From: Chryseomicrobium aureum | GTDB taxonomy: Bacteria; Bacillota; Bacilli; Bacillales_A; Planococcaceae | DNA: 64,000 nucleotides | Reading direction: 5' to 3' | Assembly (NCBI RefSeq): GCF_016909155.1 | Contig: NZ_JAFBFG010000001.1 | Location: 558,001 to 622,000 of the forward strand | In this document: in pieces, positions 55,222-64,000 of the stretch | How the letters are laid out: the number at the start of each line of letters is the position of its first letter | Position numbering within the stretch: the first letter of the stretch is position 1 | Notes under the pieces: model-generated | Seen by the model: the letters and a program-made list of their open reading frames with translations, nothing else | Database searches by the model: none | What the model was told of the DNA's origin: nothing | Program-made: the position numbers and the translations under genes

Positions 55222-57438
55222 TTACGATTCATCTTCCTCGTCAAACGCATCTTCAGAAATGGATGGAATGATTTGTGGATACAAAGAATCGACTTTCTCT
55301 TCTCCTGCTCGGCGCTCCATAATTTCAAAATACGCATCGACTAATTCTCGTGTTAGTGGTGTGGATGTATTTGTTTCATAGACATCACGAGTCGAAGCCC
55401 ATGGAATCATTGTAGAATATGCAACCACAGGATTATCATAAGGAGCAAAGCCTACATGAGAAAGTGTAACTGTTGGAAATTGTGTTCTTTGAACTGGATC
55501 GTATGCAAATGTTTCAGCAGTTCCGGTTTTTCCTGCTCCGTCATATTTGAAATCTGCAAATGATCCACGTGCCGTTCCTGCAGACCCGCTGTAAACACGT
55601 CGCATCGCAGAACGCATCCGCTCAATTTCGGATGGGGTATTTTCTAAGATATTCAACACAGTGGGTTGAATTTCTCTTTCTAATACACCCATTTCCACTC
55701 CATTCTCAGAAGCCTGGCGAATTTCTTTTAAAACTCTTGGTTGTATTCGTTTTCCACCATTAGCTAATGTTGCAATATATTGCGTTAATTGAAGTGGTGT
55801 ATACGTATCATACTGCCCAATACTTAAATCGAGCAATTTCCCTGCCTCGTCATTATCAGAATTACTGAAACCTGAGACTTCACCAGGAAGATCAATACCC
55901 GTCGGAACTCCTAAACCTAGTTGAGCATAACCATTTCGCATTTTCGTGAAGGCGTCAAAATTAAAGTTAATGGATTGGCGTGGTCGGTACACTTCATCTG
56001 CTAATGTAAAAGCAGTTTTAAACATATATACATTGGAGGAACGCTCAATAGCTGTTATATCATTCATAGAGATTCGACCCGTTCGATTAAATACAGAAGT
56101 TTTCGGTCTATCTTGAGCAATCAGAATCGGTTCGTCCACTTTTACATCACCAGGTCGAATCGCACCTTCACGGTAACCGGTTAGCAGTGTTCCTGCTTTA
56201 ATAGTAGAACCAGCTTCATATGCAGTAGTAAACGTACCGAATGCATAGTCATCTACAATATAACCACCCGTTTGTGGGTCGCGTGCAAACTCTGAAGTTA
56301 CGGGATCGCGTCGTAATATTTTACCTACCATTGCAATAACTTCACCCGTATTCGGATCCATCATTGTAAAGAACATACGATCTAAATGACGTGTCCCTGA
56401 ATTTCGCTTCATTTCAAGAAGCCGCTGCGTCACAATCTCTTCGAGTTTAGCTTGCACTTCCGTATCAATTGAAAGTACAAGATCTTTCCCTGGGTCCCCT
56501 TCATATACAGTTTGCGTATCAATTACTCGGCCTTTACCGTCTGTGATATTCTTTACTACAGATTTTTGACCTTGTAATATTTCTTCATATTGTTGCTCAA
56601 CATAACTGCGCCCTACTCGATCATTACGAGAATAATCGCGTGCAAGGTAGTGATTTAAATCCGAGCGAGGAATCCCCTCTTTTGGTAGTGTAGTTGTTCC
56701 TAAAATGGCAAGGTTTGAGTTTCGTACACGGCGCCAGTCTGTTGTTGTGTTAACGCCTGTCAATTCGTTCAAGCGCTCAGAAACACGTGCAAACTCTTCT
56801 ACCGTCACATTTTCTCCTTTAATAATTTGAGGTGATAATGCATACCCAGAAACCATATCACGGTAAATCGCGATGTTCTCAAGCTCTTGCTCTGTAAAGG
56901 ATTCAAGTTCTGCCTCTGGAATACTATCTCGAATCAAGCGATTCATCTGACGCGATTTTTCAGGATTCGTCAACGTCTCATCTTGTTCGATTGCATCTTG
57001 CTCATCCTTATCTACATTGCGATACATGTCGTCTTTATTTTTTCGTAACCAATAATCTTGTAAGTCACTTTTCGTAATTTGGGACGTTTCTTTTTCAATT
57101 AACTGGGCAAGCTGCTCAGCAATTCCCCACATCTCGTCACCTGTTGTTGTTTGCATCTTCGTGTATGTAATCGCGCGTTCTGCTTGATTGTCGACCAGAA
57201 TACGCCCTTGACTATCAAAGATGCGACCACGCGGGACGCTCGTATTAACAGGAACTTCTTCCGTTCGTGCGAGTATTCGCGAGTAATCTTCTCCTTTTAC
57301 TATCTGTAAATAGCCTAACCTGAAGATCAATGCTGTGAACAGAAGAAAAATTGTGAAAAACAAAATATTCATCCGGAAGATTAAATGGGCTCTTTGTTTT
57401 GATTTGGAACTTCTAGTTTGTTGTTTAGCTTTTTTCAT
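55222..57438 (-). CDS. pbpA: Class B penicillin-binding protein (PBP2A/PbpA-type transpeptidase)
   Basis: A 738-residue protein. A basic cytoplasmic N-terminus precedes one transmembrane helix (about 22-42), the dimerisation/pedestal domain follows (VPRGRIFDSQGRILVDN), then the transpeptidase domain with active-site STIK (in YEAGSTIKAGTLL), SSN and KTG (GAGKTGTAE). The C-terminal tail is acidic. It cross-links peptidoglycan during elongation. The start at MKKAKQQ has GAGGTG six bases upstream; the frame is open 25 codons further but includes the sodA terminator region. Confidence 0.93.
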   Translation of the reverse strand: MKKAKQQTRSSKSKQRAHLIFRMNILFFTIFLLFTALIFRLGYLQIVKGEDYSRILARTEEVPVNTSVPRGRIFDSQGRILVDNQAERAITYTKMQTTTGDEMWGIAEQLAQLIEKETSQITKSDLQDYWLRKNKDDMYRNVDKDEQDAIEQDETLTNPEKSRQMNRLIRDSIPEAELESFTEQELENIAIYRDMVSGYALSPQIIKGENVTVEEFARVSERLNELTGVNTTTDWRRVRNSNLAILGTTTLPKEGIPRSDLNHYLARDYSRNDRVGRSYVEQQYEEILQGQKSVVKNITDGKGRVIDTQTVYEGDPGKDLVLSIDTEVQAKLEEIVTQRLLEMKRNSGTRHLDRMFFTMMDPNTGEVIAMVGKILRRDPVTSEFARDPQTGGYIVDDYAFGTFTTAYEAGSTIKAGTLLTGYREGAIRPGDVKVDEPILIAQDRPKTSVFNRTGRISMNDITAIERSSNVYMFKTAFTLADEVYRPRQSINFNFDAFTKMRNGYAQLGLGVPTGIDLPGEVSGFSNSDNDEAGKLLDLSIGQYDTYTPLQLTQYIATLANGGKRIQPRVLKEIRQASENGVEMGVLEREIQPTVLNILENTPSEIERMRSAMRRVYSGSAGTARGSFADFKYDGAGKTGTAETFAYDPVQRTQFPTVTLSHVGFAPYDNPVVAYSTMIPWASTRDVYETNTSTPLTRELVDAYFEIMERRAGEEKVDSLYPQIIPSISEDAFDEEDES

Positions 57439-57499
57439 TACGTGCACCTCGCTTACAAGTATAACACGTCTAACTAGATGAAAATGTTTCAACAAACCG

Positions 57500-57530
57500 A
57501 AAAAAAACCACAAACCGAAGTTTGTGGTCG
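57500..57530 (-). terminator. Terminator of sodA
   Basis: ACCACAAAC (57508-57516) pairs with GTTTGTGGT (57520-57528), followed on the minus strand by T8. Confidence 0.92.
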
Positions 57531-57537
57531 TACTGTA

Positions 57538-58146
57538 TTATTTTGCTGCTTCGTAACGTTTTGACACTTCATCCCAGTTAACAACATTCCAGAAAGAAGA
57601 AATGTAGTCAGGACGACGATTTTGGTAGTTCAAGTAGTAAGCGTGCTCCCATACATCCAAACCTAGTAGTGGAGTTTTGCCTTCCATGATTGGTGAGTCT
57701 TGGTTTGGAGTTGAAGAAACTTCAATTTCCCCGTTTGCTACTGATAACCAAGCCCATCCTGAACCAAAACGAGTAGTTGCTGCTTTTGTGAACTCTTCTT
57801 TAAACGCATCAAAGCTACCGAATTTGCTGTCGATTGCTTCAGCAAGTGCACCTGTTGGCTGGCCGCCACCATTTGGAGAAAGGATTTCCCAGAACAATGA
57901 GTGGTTTGCGTGACCTCCACCGTTGTTACGAACTGCTGTGCGAATGTCTTCAGGAACAGCATCCAAGTTTGCGATAAGTTCTTCAACAGACTTTGAAGAA
58001 AGATCCGAATGTCCTTCAAGAGCGTTGTTCACGTTCGTGATATACGTGTTGTGGTGTTTCGTGTGGTGAATGTTCATAGTCTCTTTGTCGATATGAGGCT
58101 CTAATGCGTCATATTCGTACGGTAATTTCGGTAATTCAAAAGCCAT
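57538..58146 (-). CDS. sodA: Superoxide dismutase (Mn type)
   Basis: A 202-residue Fe/Mn superoxide dismutase. Metal ligands are His27 (NIHHTKHH), a second His in NHSLFWEIL, Asp in [21 protein letters not shown] and the following His. The GGG motif after [12 protein letters not shown] and the Gly/Gln pattern point to Mn. It disposes of superoxide in the cytoplasm. The start [10 protein letters not shown] has AGGAGG eight bases upstream. Confidence 0.96.
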   Translation of the reverse strand: MAFELPKLPYEYDALEPHIDKETMNIHHTKHHNTYITNVNNALEGHSDLSSKSVEELIANLDAVPEDIRTAVRNNGGGHANHSLFWEILSPNGGGQPTGALAEAIDSKFGSFDAFKEEFTKAATTRFGSGWAWLSVANGEIEVSSTPNQDSPIMEGKTPLLGLDVWEHAYYLNYQNRRPDYISSFWNVVNWDEVSKRYEAAK

Positions 58147-58260
58147 TGTCAATTCCTCCTAAGGTACTAGTGATACTTCCACTATTTACATTAGCAAAGA
58201 AGACAATGGCAATCAAATAAAAACTATTTATTGTTTCATTTTTCAGGCTTTTGACTGAAC

Positions 58261-58740
58261 TTATACAAAGAAGATAAAAATCAAAATCATAATTGTGAAG
58301 AGTATCGCTTTCACCAAACTCGATGTCACAAGTCCAACAAACGAGCCTACCCCTGCACGGAATGCATCTTTCACATTCTTTTTCGAGAAAATCAATTCAG
58401 CAAGGAAAGCACCTAAAAATGGACCAACTATGATACCTACTACTGGAATCACAAAAGGACCGAAGATCAATCCGATTGTGCTTCCGTATAGGCCAGGCTT
58501 CGTGCCTCCAAAGCGTTTAACACTCGCGAGGTTGGCGAGTGTATCTGCGCTAAAGATTAGGACGACGAAGAACACTTGTATAATCCAGAACCATACTGTC
58601 AGTTCTGAGAATGAGAAGAACAATCCGTATAGAATATAACCAATCAGCAAGAATACAACTGATGGGATGATGGGATATACGAGCCCAACATAAGCAATGG
58701 CAAAACTTGCGATGATTAAAATCCATCCGATGATCTCCAT
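58261..58740 (-). CDS. yqgC: DUF456 family membrane protein (YqgC)
   Basis: A 159-residue protein, mostly hydrophobic, with about five helices and the glycine-rich loops GGTKPGLYGSTIGLIFGPF and VGPFLGAFLAEL. The function is unknown. It starts immediately after the stop of the Na/Pi cotransporter gene, so the two form a unit; sodA lies about 115 bases downstream. Confidence 0.88.
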   Translation of the reverse strand: MEIIGWILIIASFAIAYVGLVYPIIPSVVFLLIGYILYGLFFSFSELTVWFWIIQVFFVVLIFSADTLANLASVKRFGGTKPGLYGSTIGLIFGPFVIPVVGIIVGPFLGAFLAELIFSKKNVKDAFRAGVGSFVGLVTSSLVKAILFTIMILIFIFFV

Positions 58741-60372
58741 TTATACACGCTTCCCAAGTACTGCTTCTGCGATATTTACAGAATGATCACCGATACGCTC
58801 TAAGTTGCTTAGAATATCAACGAACATAACGCCTGCTTGACCTGTACACTTGCCCTCGTTTAGACGAGCGATATGGTTTTTACGGAATTTACGTTCCATT
58901 TTGTCGATTGTGTTCTCTTGCTCTGCTACTTCACGTGCAAGCTCAGCAGAGTTTTCATCCAATGCTTTCATCGCTTTTGAAACTGTATCAATCGTTAACT
59001 CGAACATTTCAGACACGTCTTCAATCGCATCTTCTGTCAATTGAAGCTTGTGTGCATCTTGGTATTGAATCAACTCGATGATGTTTTCGAAGTGATCTCC
59101 GATACGCTCGATATCGCGTACTGTGTTCATCAACATGTTATGACGTGTTGAATCTTGTGGTGAAAGCGACTGAGATGAGATTTTCACTAAATAATCCGTA
59201 ATCTTATGGTCAAGATTGTTTAATGCCTCTTCAATCTGAACCGTAAGCTCAGCATCACGCTTTGTTCTATTTTTTAAATAACTATATGTTAATTCTAATC
59301 CTTGAACACTCATGCCACCCATGCGAAGAATTTCTTCTTTCGCTTGACCGATTGCAATCGATGGCGATTGTTCAATAAAGTTTTCATCTAAATGTTTTGG
59401 TTTGTATTCAATTGATACCTCTTCACCTGGAATCACTTTCGTTACAATATACGCCCATAAACCAATTAATGGGAATTGAATAATTGTGTTGGCAACGTTA
59501 AATGAACCGTGGGCAAATGCTATTTGCATTCTTTCTTCCAAACCTAGAAGGCCTGATAACCACAGAACATAACTTTCGAACAATGGAAGAATTAATAGGA
59601 ATATAACTGTACCAACCAAGTTAAACAGTACGTGTACAGCAGCAGCACGACGAGCTACGATAGATGCACCAAAAGCAGCAAGGACCGCAGTGATTGTTGT
59701 TCCGATGTTATCACCGAACAAAATTGGTAAAGCAGCATCCAGTGTTACTAAATTTTCAGCATAAAGTTGTTGTAGAATCCCTATAGTGGCACTTGAGCTT
59801 TGAACAAGCACTGTGAACAATGTACCCGCAACAACTCCAAGAATAGGATTGACACTCATTTCAACTGTTAAATCTGTAAACGCTTGTACTTCGCGTAAAG
59901 GTTTCATCCCTTCACCCATAAGTTCTAAACCGAGGAACAGTCCACCAAATCCAAAAATAACTTCTCCGATGTTGTGGATACGTGCGTTTTTAAAGAAGAA
60001 AATTGCGAACGCACCCGCAGCCATGATTGGTAGTGCATAAGCACCGACATCAAATCCGATGATGAATGCTGTAACAGTTGTACCAATGTTGGCACCCATG
60101 ATGACACCAATCGCTTGGCGCAAATTCATGAACCCAGCACTTACTAGTCCGACGACTAGCACGGTAGTGCCTGAAGACGATTGAATTAAAATCGTAACGA
60201 CAATCCCGACTAGTACTCCCATAAACGGGTTTGTTGTAAAGCGATCTAAAATATCACGTAGCTTATCTCCTGCAGATTTTTGCAGGCCGTCTCCCATGAA
60301 TTTTATAGAGAATAAGAAAATACCTAACCCACCAAAGAATGTGAACAGCATTTCCTGCCAGTTTAATTCCAC
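58741..60372 (-). CDS. Na+/phosphate cotransporter family protein with C-terminal PhoU-like domain
   Basis: A 543-residue NptA/YjbB-type protein. Residues 1-310 hold about eight helices with two inverted QSSS repeats (ILIQSSSGTTVLVVG and VLVQSSSATIGIL), the Na/Pi transport signature. Residues 340-543 form a PhoU-like helical domain (RDIERIGDHFENIIEL, NLERIGDHSVNIAE). It probably imports or exports phosphate at high supply. GTG at 60372 has GGGAG 11 bases upstream and gives a normal family N-terminus (MELNWQEMLFTFFGG); an ATG at 60390 is the alternative. It interrupts the yqgB-yqgC adjacency of B. subtilis. Confidence 0.9.
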   Translation of the reverse strand: MELNWQEMLFTFFGGLGIFLFSIKFMGDGLQKSAGDKLRDILDRFTTNPFMGVLVGIVVTILIQSSSGTTVLVVGLVSAGFMNLRQAIGVIMGANIGTTVTAFIIGFDVGAYALPIMAAGAFAIFFFKNARIHNIGEVIFGFGGLFLGLELMGEGMKPLREVQAFTDLTVEMSVNPILGVVAGTLFTVLVQSSSATIGILQQLYAENLVTLDAALPILFGDNIGTTITAVLAAFGASIVARRAAAVHVLFNLVGTVIFLLILPLFESYVLWLSGLLGLEERMQIAFAHGSFNVANTIIQFPLIGLWAYIVTKVIPGEEVSIEYKPKHLDENFIEQSPSIAIGQAKEEILRMGGMSVQGLELTYSYLKNRTKRDAELTVQIEEALNNLDHKITDYLVKISSQSLSPQDSTRHNMLMNTVRDIERIGDHFENIIELIQYQDAHKLQLTEDAIEDVSEMFELTIDTVSKAMKALDENSAELAREVAEQENTIDKMERKFRKNHIARLNEGKCTGQAGVMFVDILSNLERIGDHSVNIAEAVLGKRV

Positions 60373-60530
60373 GTAAAGGTCAACTCCCATACAATTTTTT
60401 GACACGCCACTTATTATGCTTAAAGTATAAACCTATTGTAAAGAGAAATCACACCAAATTTACATACTCTTAATAATTGAAGTTTTAAATTTTGACATGG
60501 TACAATACGGTTCGAAAGGACGCGTGACTG

Positions 60531-61040
60531 ATGACTCTATGGAAACTTTTCACGGCAAGTCTTAGTTCCCCTAAGAAACTAGCAGCTTTTCGACTAGCTC
60601 CGATGGGTAAGACGATGCAGTATATTTTTCTTTTTATCACTTTATTTACCTTACTTGGTTTTTTTCAATTCACCACGCAAATCGGCCCGAGCACGACTGA
60701 ATTGGATGGAGTTTTAGAGTACTTTAATGAAATCAATTGGTTGTTATATCCGTTTGCATTCTTGCTTTTATTTATTATTCAAACGTTACTGATATTTGCA
60801 CGAATCAGCCTATTATCAGGAATTGTCTGGCTACTAGCTCCTTTAGTTAAAAAACGCGGTGACTATCGATTCTTGTGGAGAACAACATTATTTGCAAACA
60901 CATGGTCCTTCATACTTTTACTAGTAAGCTACATGTTTATTGGTGAAATAGTAAGTATTCAGTGGTTGAGTTATGCCCTCACTCTAATTCTCGCTTTATG
61001 GGCACTCAAGTATTATCCGAAGCTACCAAAAAAATCATAG
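60531..61040 (+). CDS. yqgB: DUF1189 family membrane protein (YqgB)
   Basis: A 169-residue protein with about five hydrophobic helices after LWKLFTASLSSPKKLAAFR, matching DUF1189. The function is unknown. AAAGGA is ten bases before the ATG. A candidate promoter TTGAAG-N18-TACAAT ends about 25 bases upstream. Divergent from the cotransporter gene. Confidence 0.85.
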   Translation: MTLWKLFTASLSSPKKLAAFRLAPMGKTMQYIFLFITLFTLLGFFQFTTQIGPSTTELDGVLEYFNEINWLLYPFAFLLLFIIQTLLIFARISLLSGIVWLLAPLVKKRGDYRFLWRTTLFANTWSFILLLVSYMFIGEIVSIQWLSYALTLILALWALKYYPKLPKKS

Positions 61041-61047
61041 AAATCTT

Positions 61048-61077
61048 CCTCCTCTCATACACTTTGTAGACAGGAGG
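61048..61077 (+). promoter_or_regulatory. Stem-loop pairing CCTCCT with the ribosome site of the next gene
   Basis: CCTCCT (61048-61053) is complementary to AGGAGG (61072-61077), which is the ribosome binding site of the gene at 61084 and is followed by T6. It could act as a weak terminator of yqgB or as a ribosome-site sequestering hairpin. Confidence 0.35.
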
Positions 61078-61083
61078 TTTTTT

Positions 61084-61347
61084 ATGCGGTACATACTTGT
61101 TTCTTTGCTCATTTGTTTTATTTGCTATGCAATACGTGTGGATTTAGAACAGGATTCCCTCGTTTCACATCCATCTACTTCGAACTATTCGGTTGTTCAC
61201 TCCCAAAACACTTCATTAGAAGAAAGTTATGCGGCTTCATCTTCTTCACTCTCCTTTGTAGATTGGCACGAACTGGTCCGACAATTAAATCCGGCTGTCC
61301 GGAACTTTAATGAAGAAGCATACGTTTATCCTAAATGGACGGATTAA
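61084..61347 (+). CDS. Small secreted or membrane-tethered protein of unknown function
   Basis: An 87-residue protein I do not recognise. The N-terminus MRYILVSLLICFICYAIRV resembles a signal anchor with two cysteines but no proper lipobox. The middle is Ser/Thr-rich, and the end has DWHELVRQLNPAVRNFNEEAY. The perfect AGGAGG six bases before the ATG makes it a credible gene. It occupies the position of yqgA in B. subtilis but is not recognisably similar. Confidence 0.7.
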   Translation: MRYILVSLLICFICYAIRVDLEQDSLVSHPSTSNYSVVHSQNTSLEESYAASSSSLSFVDWHELVRQLNPAVRNFNEEAYVYPKWTD

Positions 61348-61420
61348 GCTTCCTTCTTGTCTTTCTGTCTGGTACATTGGTAGAATGAAGTGAAGCGCAA
61401 CAACAAAAGGAGCGAAAACA

Positions 61421-62542
61421 ATGCCAGAAATGATCCATCGTTCAAACACACGCCCAGTACGTGTTGGAGATATCACCATTGGTGGAAGTAATGAATTATT
61501 TATTCAAAGTATGACAACTACAAAAACACATGATGTGGACGCAACAGTAGCTGAGATTCTTCGTCTTGAAGAAGCCGGCTGTCAGGTTGTTCGTGTTGCA
61601 TGCCCAGATGAGCGTGCAGCTTATTCAATCGGTGCTATTAAAGCACGAATCAACATCCCACTTGTTGTTGATATCCACTTTGATTACAAGCTTGCTCTGA
61701 TTGCGATTGAGCAAGGTGCGGATAAAATTCGTATCAATCCAGGAAACATTGGACGTCGTGAAAAAGTAGAAGCTGTTGTAAATGCAGCGAAAGCGAAAAA
61801 TATTCCAATTCGTATTGGTGTAAACGCGGGGTCACTTGAGCGTAAAATTTTAGAAAAGTACGGCTACCCAACTGCAGAAGGTATGGTAGAAAGTGCTTTA
61901 CATCATATAAAAATTCTTGAAGACCTTGATTTCCATGACATCATTGTTTCGATGAAAGCTTCGGACGTCAACTTGGCTATTGAAGCTTATCGTCTAGCTT
62001 CACAAGCATTTGATTATCCCCTTCATTTAGGGATTACAGAATCCGGTACATTATTCGCAGGTTCAATCAAGAGTGCAGCCGGTTTAGGAACTCTTCTAAG
62101 CATGGGTATCGGAAATACATTACGTGTTTCTCTCTCAGCAGACCCAGTCGAAGAAGTTAAAGTGGCTCGCGAACTATTAAAAGTATTTGGATTATCCTCT
62201 AATGCTGCAACATTAATTTCATGCCCTACTTGCGGACGTATTGAAATCGATTTGATTTCTATCGCAAACGAAGTAGAAGAATATATCTCAACAATTAAAG
62301 CACCAATCAAAGTAGCTGTACTCGGTTGTGCGGTAAACGGTCCTGGTGAGGCACGTGAAGCAGATATCGGGATTGCTGGTGCACGTGGAGAAGGACTTCT
62401 CTTCCGTAAAGGGAAGACGGTACGAAAAGTGCCAGAAGAAACAATGGTGGAAGAACTAAAAATAGAAATTGATAAAATTGCAGCTGAATATTTTGCGCAA
62501 CAAGAACTTGAAAAGCAAAATGCGCAAAGTCAGGAAGTCTAA
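61421..62542 (+). CDS. ispG: 4-hydroxy-3-methylbut-2-enyl diphosphate synthase
   Basis: A 373-residue enzyme of the MEP pathway. It has an N-terminal TIM-barrel start [19 protein letters not shown] and C-terminal iron-sulfur cysteines in SCPTCGR and [10 protein letters not shown]. It reduces cyclic MEcPP to HMBPP. It works with Dxs and IspA, also in this window. AAAGGAG is seven bases before the ATG. Confidence 0.97.
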   Translation: MPEMIHRSNTRPVRVGDITIGGSNELFIQSMTTTKTHDVDATVAEILRLEEAGCQVVRVACPDERAAYSIGAIKARINIPLVVDIHFDYKLALIAIEQGADKIRINPGNIGRREKVEAVVNAAKAKNIPIRIGVNAGSLERKILEKYGYPTAEGMVESALHHIKILEDLDFHDIIVSMKASDVNLAIEAYRLASQAFDYPLHLGITESGTLFAGSIKSAAGLGTLLSMGIGNTLRVSLSADPVEEVKVARELLKVFGLSSNAATLISCPTCGRIEIDLISIANEVEEYISTIKAPIKVAVLGCAVNGPGEAREADIGIAGARGEGLLFRKGKTVRKVPEETMVEELKIEIDKIAAEYFAQQELEKQNAQSQEV

Positions 62543-62543
62543 A

Positions 62544-63110
62544 ATGGCTCGTTTTGGAATCGATATTGATGGAACGGTTACGTGTCCAACGTCCCTTCTT
62601 CCCCATATCAATGAAGCCTTTGAGACAAATCTTGTTTTAGATGATATCAAAGAATACGATTTGACGGCAGCTTTCCCTAACGATCAAATGACATTTTACA
62701 AATGGTTTAAAGAGGCCGAACCTAAAATCTACGCTACTTCTCCTATTCAAGAGCATGCAAAACGTGTGTTAGACGAGTGGAAGAAGCATTACGAGTTATA
62801 TTTCATCTCTGCACGAGGTGAAAACGTATCGGACGTGACGCTAGACTGGTTCAAGCAACAAGAGCTCCATTATGATCATATTGAATTGATCGGTTCTCAT
62901 AATAAAGTAGAAACTGCTCGTATTCATCAAGTCGATGCATTTTTTGAAGACAAGCACGACAATGCTGTAGAAATTGGTGAGGAACTCGATATCCCGGTTT
63001 TACTATTTGACACACCGTATAATCGACAACCTGTACCAAAGCAAGTCGTACGCGTACAAAACTGGAAAGAAGCAGATGCCTGGATTAAGCATCACTTTCC
63101 AATTAAATAA
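62544..63110 (+). CDS. yqfW: HAD-family 5'-nucleotidase-like protein (YqfW)
   Basis: A 188-residue HAD hydrolase. Motif I is FGIDIDGTVT, motif II FISARGE and motif III/IV FFEDKHDNA. NT5C-type nucleotidases share this architecture; the substrate is unproven. The start at MARFGIDIDG follows the ispG stop by one base, with AGGAAG upstream; the frame is open into ispG. The pair ispG-yqfW and the following zur match B. subtilis order. Confidence 0.87.
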   Translation: MARFGIDIDGTVTCPTSLLPHINEAFETNLVLDDIKEYDLTAAFPNDQMTFYKWFKEAEPKIYATSPIQEHAKRVLDEWKKHYELYFISARGENVSDVTLDWFKQQELHYDHIELIGSHNKVETARIHQVDAFFEDKHDNAVEIGEELDIPVLLFDTPYNRQPVPKQVVRVQNWKEADAWIKHHFPIK

Positions 63111-63158
63111 AAAAATCCAGCGGTTCTCTCATCTTGAGAAATCGCTGGATTTTTATTT
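63111..63158 (+). terminator. Terminator of ispG-yqfW
   Basis: AAATCCAGCG-TTCTC pairs with GAGAA-CGCTGGATTT, then TTATTTT. Confidence 0.9.
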
Positions 63159-63193
63159 TAGAAATAGAAAATTAATACTAGATGTCTATTGAG

Positions 63194-63224
63194 CAAATAA
63201 AGTTGAGTGCAGTGGAACTCAACG
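63194..63224 (-). terminator. Terminator of znu-zur
   Basis: GTTGAGT (63204-63210) pairs with ACTCAAC (63218-63224), followed on the minus strand by TTTATTTG. Confidence 0.7.
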
Positions 63225-63279
63225 TCATAGCAGGCACATCTTGTTTACTCGAAGTTTTTGAAGCCGCGGTCTGCACATT

Positions 63280-63693
63280 TTATAGTTGACATTCTGGACA
63301 TTTCCCATAAACCTCTAATTTATGGTTTTCAATGGCATATCCAGGAATTTCTTGCTTGATAGAGTCTATTGGACAAATTGCAATTTGTTTCGTGTCCCCG
63401 CACTCCATACATATAAAATGATGGTGATGATGATCCACGTCACAATGCATTCGGAAATGTTTCTCTCCAGAAAGCTCTGTCTCTTCTAAGATTCCTAACT
63501 CTACAAATGTATGCAAGTTGCGATAAATCGTATCAAAGCTCATAGATGGATAATCTTCACGCAGTTCTGTGGCTACATTTTTAGCCGTCACATATTTATC
63601 TGTTTTCGTTAAAAGTTCCACAAGGCGCTCTCGTTTATCTGTCCGTTTAAAACCATTTTCTTTCAATATTCCCCATGCTTTTCTTTCATTCAT
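63280..63693 (-). CDS. zur: Zinc uptake repressor Zur (Fur family)
   Basis: A 137-residue Fur-family regulator. The winged helix spans about residues 5-75 ([21 protein letters not shown]), followed by the metal-sensing segment [10 protein letters not shown] and structural-zinc CxxC pairs CMEC and CPEC. Its position overlapping a zinc-type ABC permease identifies Zur rather than Fur or PerR. The start MNERKAW overlaps the permease stop by four bases (ATGA), with GGGGAG six bases upstream. Confidence 0.92.
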   Translation of the reverse strand: MNERKAWGILKENGFKRTDKRERLVELLTKTDKYVTAKNVATELREDYPSMSFDTIYRNLHTFVELGILEETELSGEKHFRMHCDVDHHHHHFICMECGDTKQIAICPIDSIKQEIPGYAIENHKLEVYGKCPECQL

Positions 63694-64000
63694 ACTACTC
63701 TCCCCTTCCGATTCGAAACAATTGCAATGACAATAAGTAAAATCAAAATAGATGTCAACACAATCGTTGCGCCTGGAGCTAGGTCCAAATAAAAGGCAGT
63801 CACAAGACCAATTAATACTGCCGACTGGCCAAACAATAACGACCAAAGTATGGCACTTTTAAAACTTTTCGCAATCCGCATTGCAGCTGCTACCGGTAAA
63901 GTTATTAGTGAAGACACTAAGAGAATTCCTACAATCCGCATTGAAGCAGCAATAACTAAAGCTGTAACAATCATGAACATAAAGTGAATCCATTTTGCGG
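63690..64000 (-). CDS. znuB: Zinc ABC transporter permease ZnuB (partial, 5' end off window)
   Basis: The last about 102 residues of an ABC-3 family metal permease. At least three hydrophobic helices remain, with the family segment [22 protein letters not shown]. It is co-transcribed with zur, whose product should repress it when zinc is sufficient. The reading frame is open to the right edge of the window. Confidence 0.88.
   Translation of the reverse strand, partial: AKWIHFMFMIVTALVIAASMRIVGILLVSSLITLPVAAAMRIAKSFKSAILWSLLFGQSAVLIGLVTAFYLDLAPGATIVLTSILILLIVIAIVSNRKGRVV

Noticed and set aside
60406-60460. PhoP box upstream of the Na/Pi cotransporter
   Set aside because: TTTACA and TTTATA are 11 bp apart on the minus strand, but no third or fourth repeat follows in phase; two units overlapping a -35 are too little.

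Overview
The window reads as a chromosomal segment of a Gram-positive member of Bacillales. Gene order follows the Bacillus subtilis yqj-yqi-yqh-yqg-yqf region almost gene for gene. Gene content (Spo0A present, sporulation operons stripped out, B12-dependent ribonucleotide reductase, complete methylmalonyl-CoA route) suggests a non-spore-forming Planococcaceae-like organism. That placement is inference from synteny and content; no database search was possible. Most genes lie on the minus strand.

Layout on the minus strand, left to right. 1-6527: propionyl-CoA to succinyl-CoA genes (carboxyltransferase mmdA partial, epimerase, mutase large and small subunits, GTPase MeaB) plus bacilliredoxin BrxB, with the tiny plus-strand gene prli42 between them. 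6632-16464: branched-chain keto-acid operon bkdR-ptb-bcd-buk-lpdV-bkdAA-bkdAB-bkdB. 16592-18574: yqzF (plus), yqiK and spo0A. 18916-32035: recN, ahrC, tlyA, dxs, ispA, xseB, xseA, folD, nusB, yqhY, accC, accB, a spoIIIAH remnant, efp, papA. 32171-41846: nrdJ, lipM, yqhL (plus), gcvPB, gcvPA, gcvT behind a glycine riboswitch, aroK, and the comG pseudopilus operon (to 44824). 45063-50190: yqgY, yqgX, yqgW, ltaS, yqgQ, yqgN, rpmG. 50388-54722: phoU-pstBACS behind a five-unit PhoP box. 55222-60372: pbpA, sodA, yqgC, a Na/Pi cotransporter. 60531-63110 (plus): yqgB, a small unknown, ispG, yqfW. 63280-64000: zur and a partial znuB.

The metabolic genes interlock. Leucine dehydrogenase and the branched-chain dehydrogenase convert Val/Ile/Leu to acyl-CoAs. 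Ptb and Buk harvest ATP from these, and propionyl-CoA flows through MmdA, Mce and MCM to succinyl-CoA. LipM supplies lipoyl groups for BkdB and the glycine cleavage system. AccB/AccC feed fatty-acid synthesis.

Most notable observations: (1) a 3' scrap of spoIIIAH sits exactly where the spoIIIA operon lies in relatives, and spoIVB is missing next to an intact spo0A, so the window records loss of sporulation. (2) Two families of intergenic repeats recur: structured elements with the border AGATGTGGAG...CAACTCGATT, and arrays of degenerate units with an exact or near-exact 21-bp period, each beside an anchor TTAGTTTCCATAA but with a different word at different loci. (3) BkdR lacks the GAFTGA loop expected of sigma-54 activators, heads its own operon behind a sigma-A-type promoter, and has two TGCAA-N4-TTGCA dyads spaced 31 bp apart in its leader. 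Coordinates of CDS starts were adjusted by hand where the ribosome binding site favoured an internal start.
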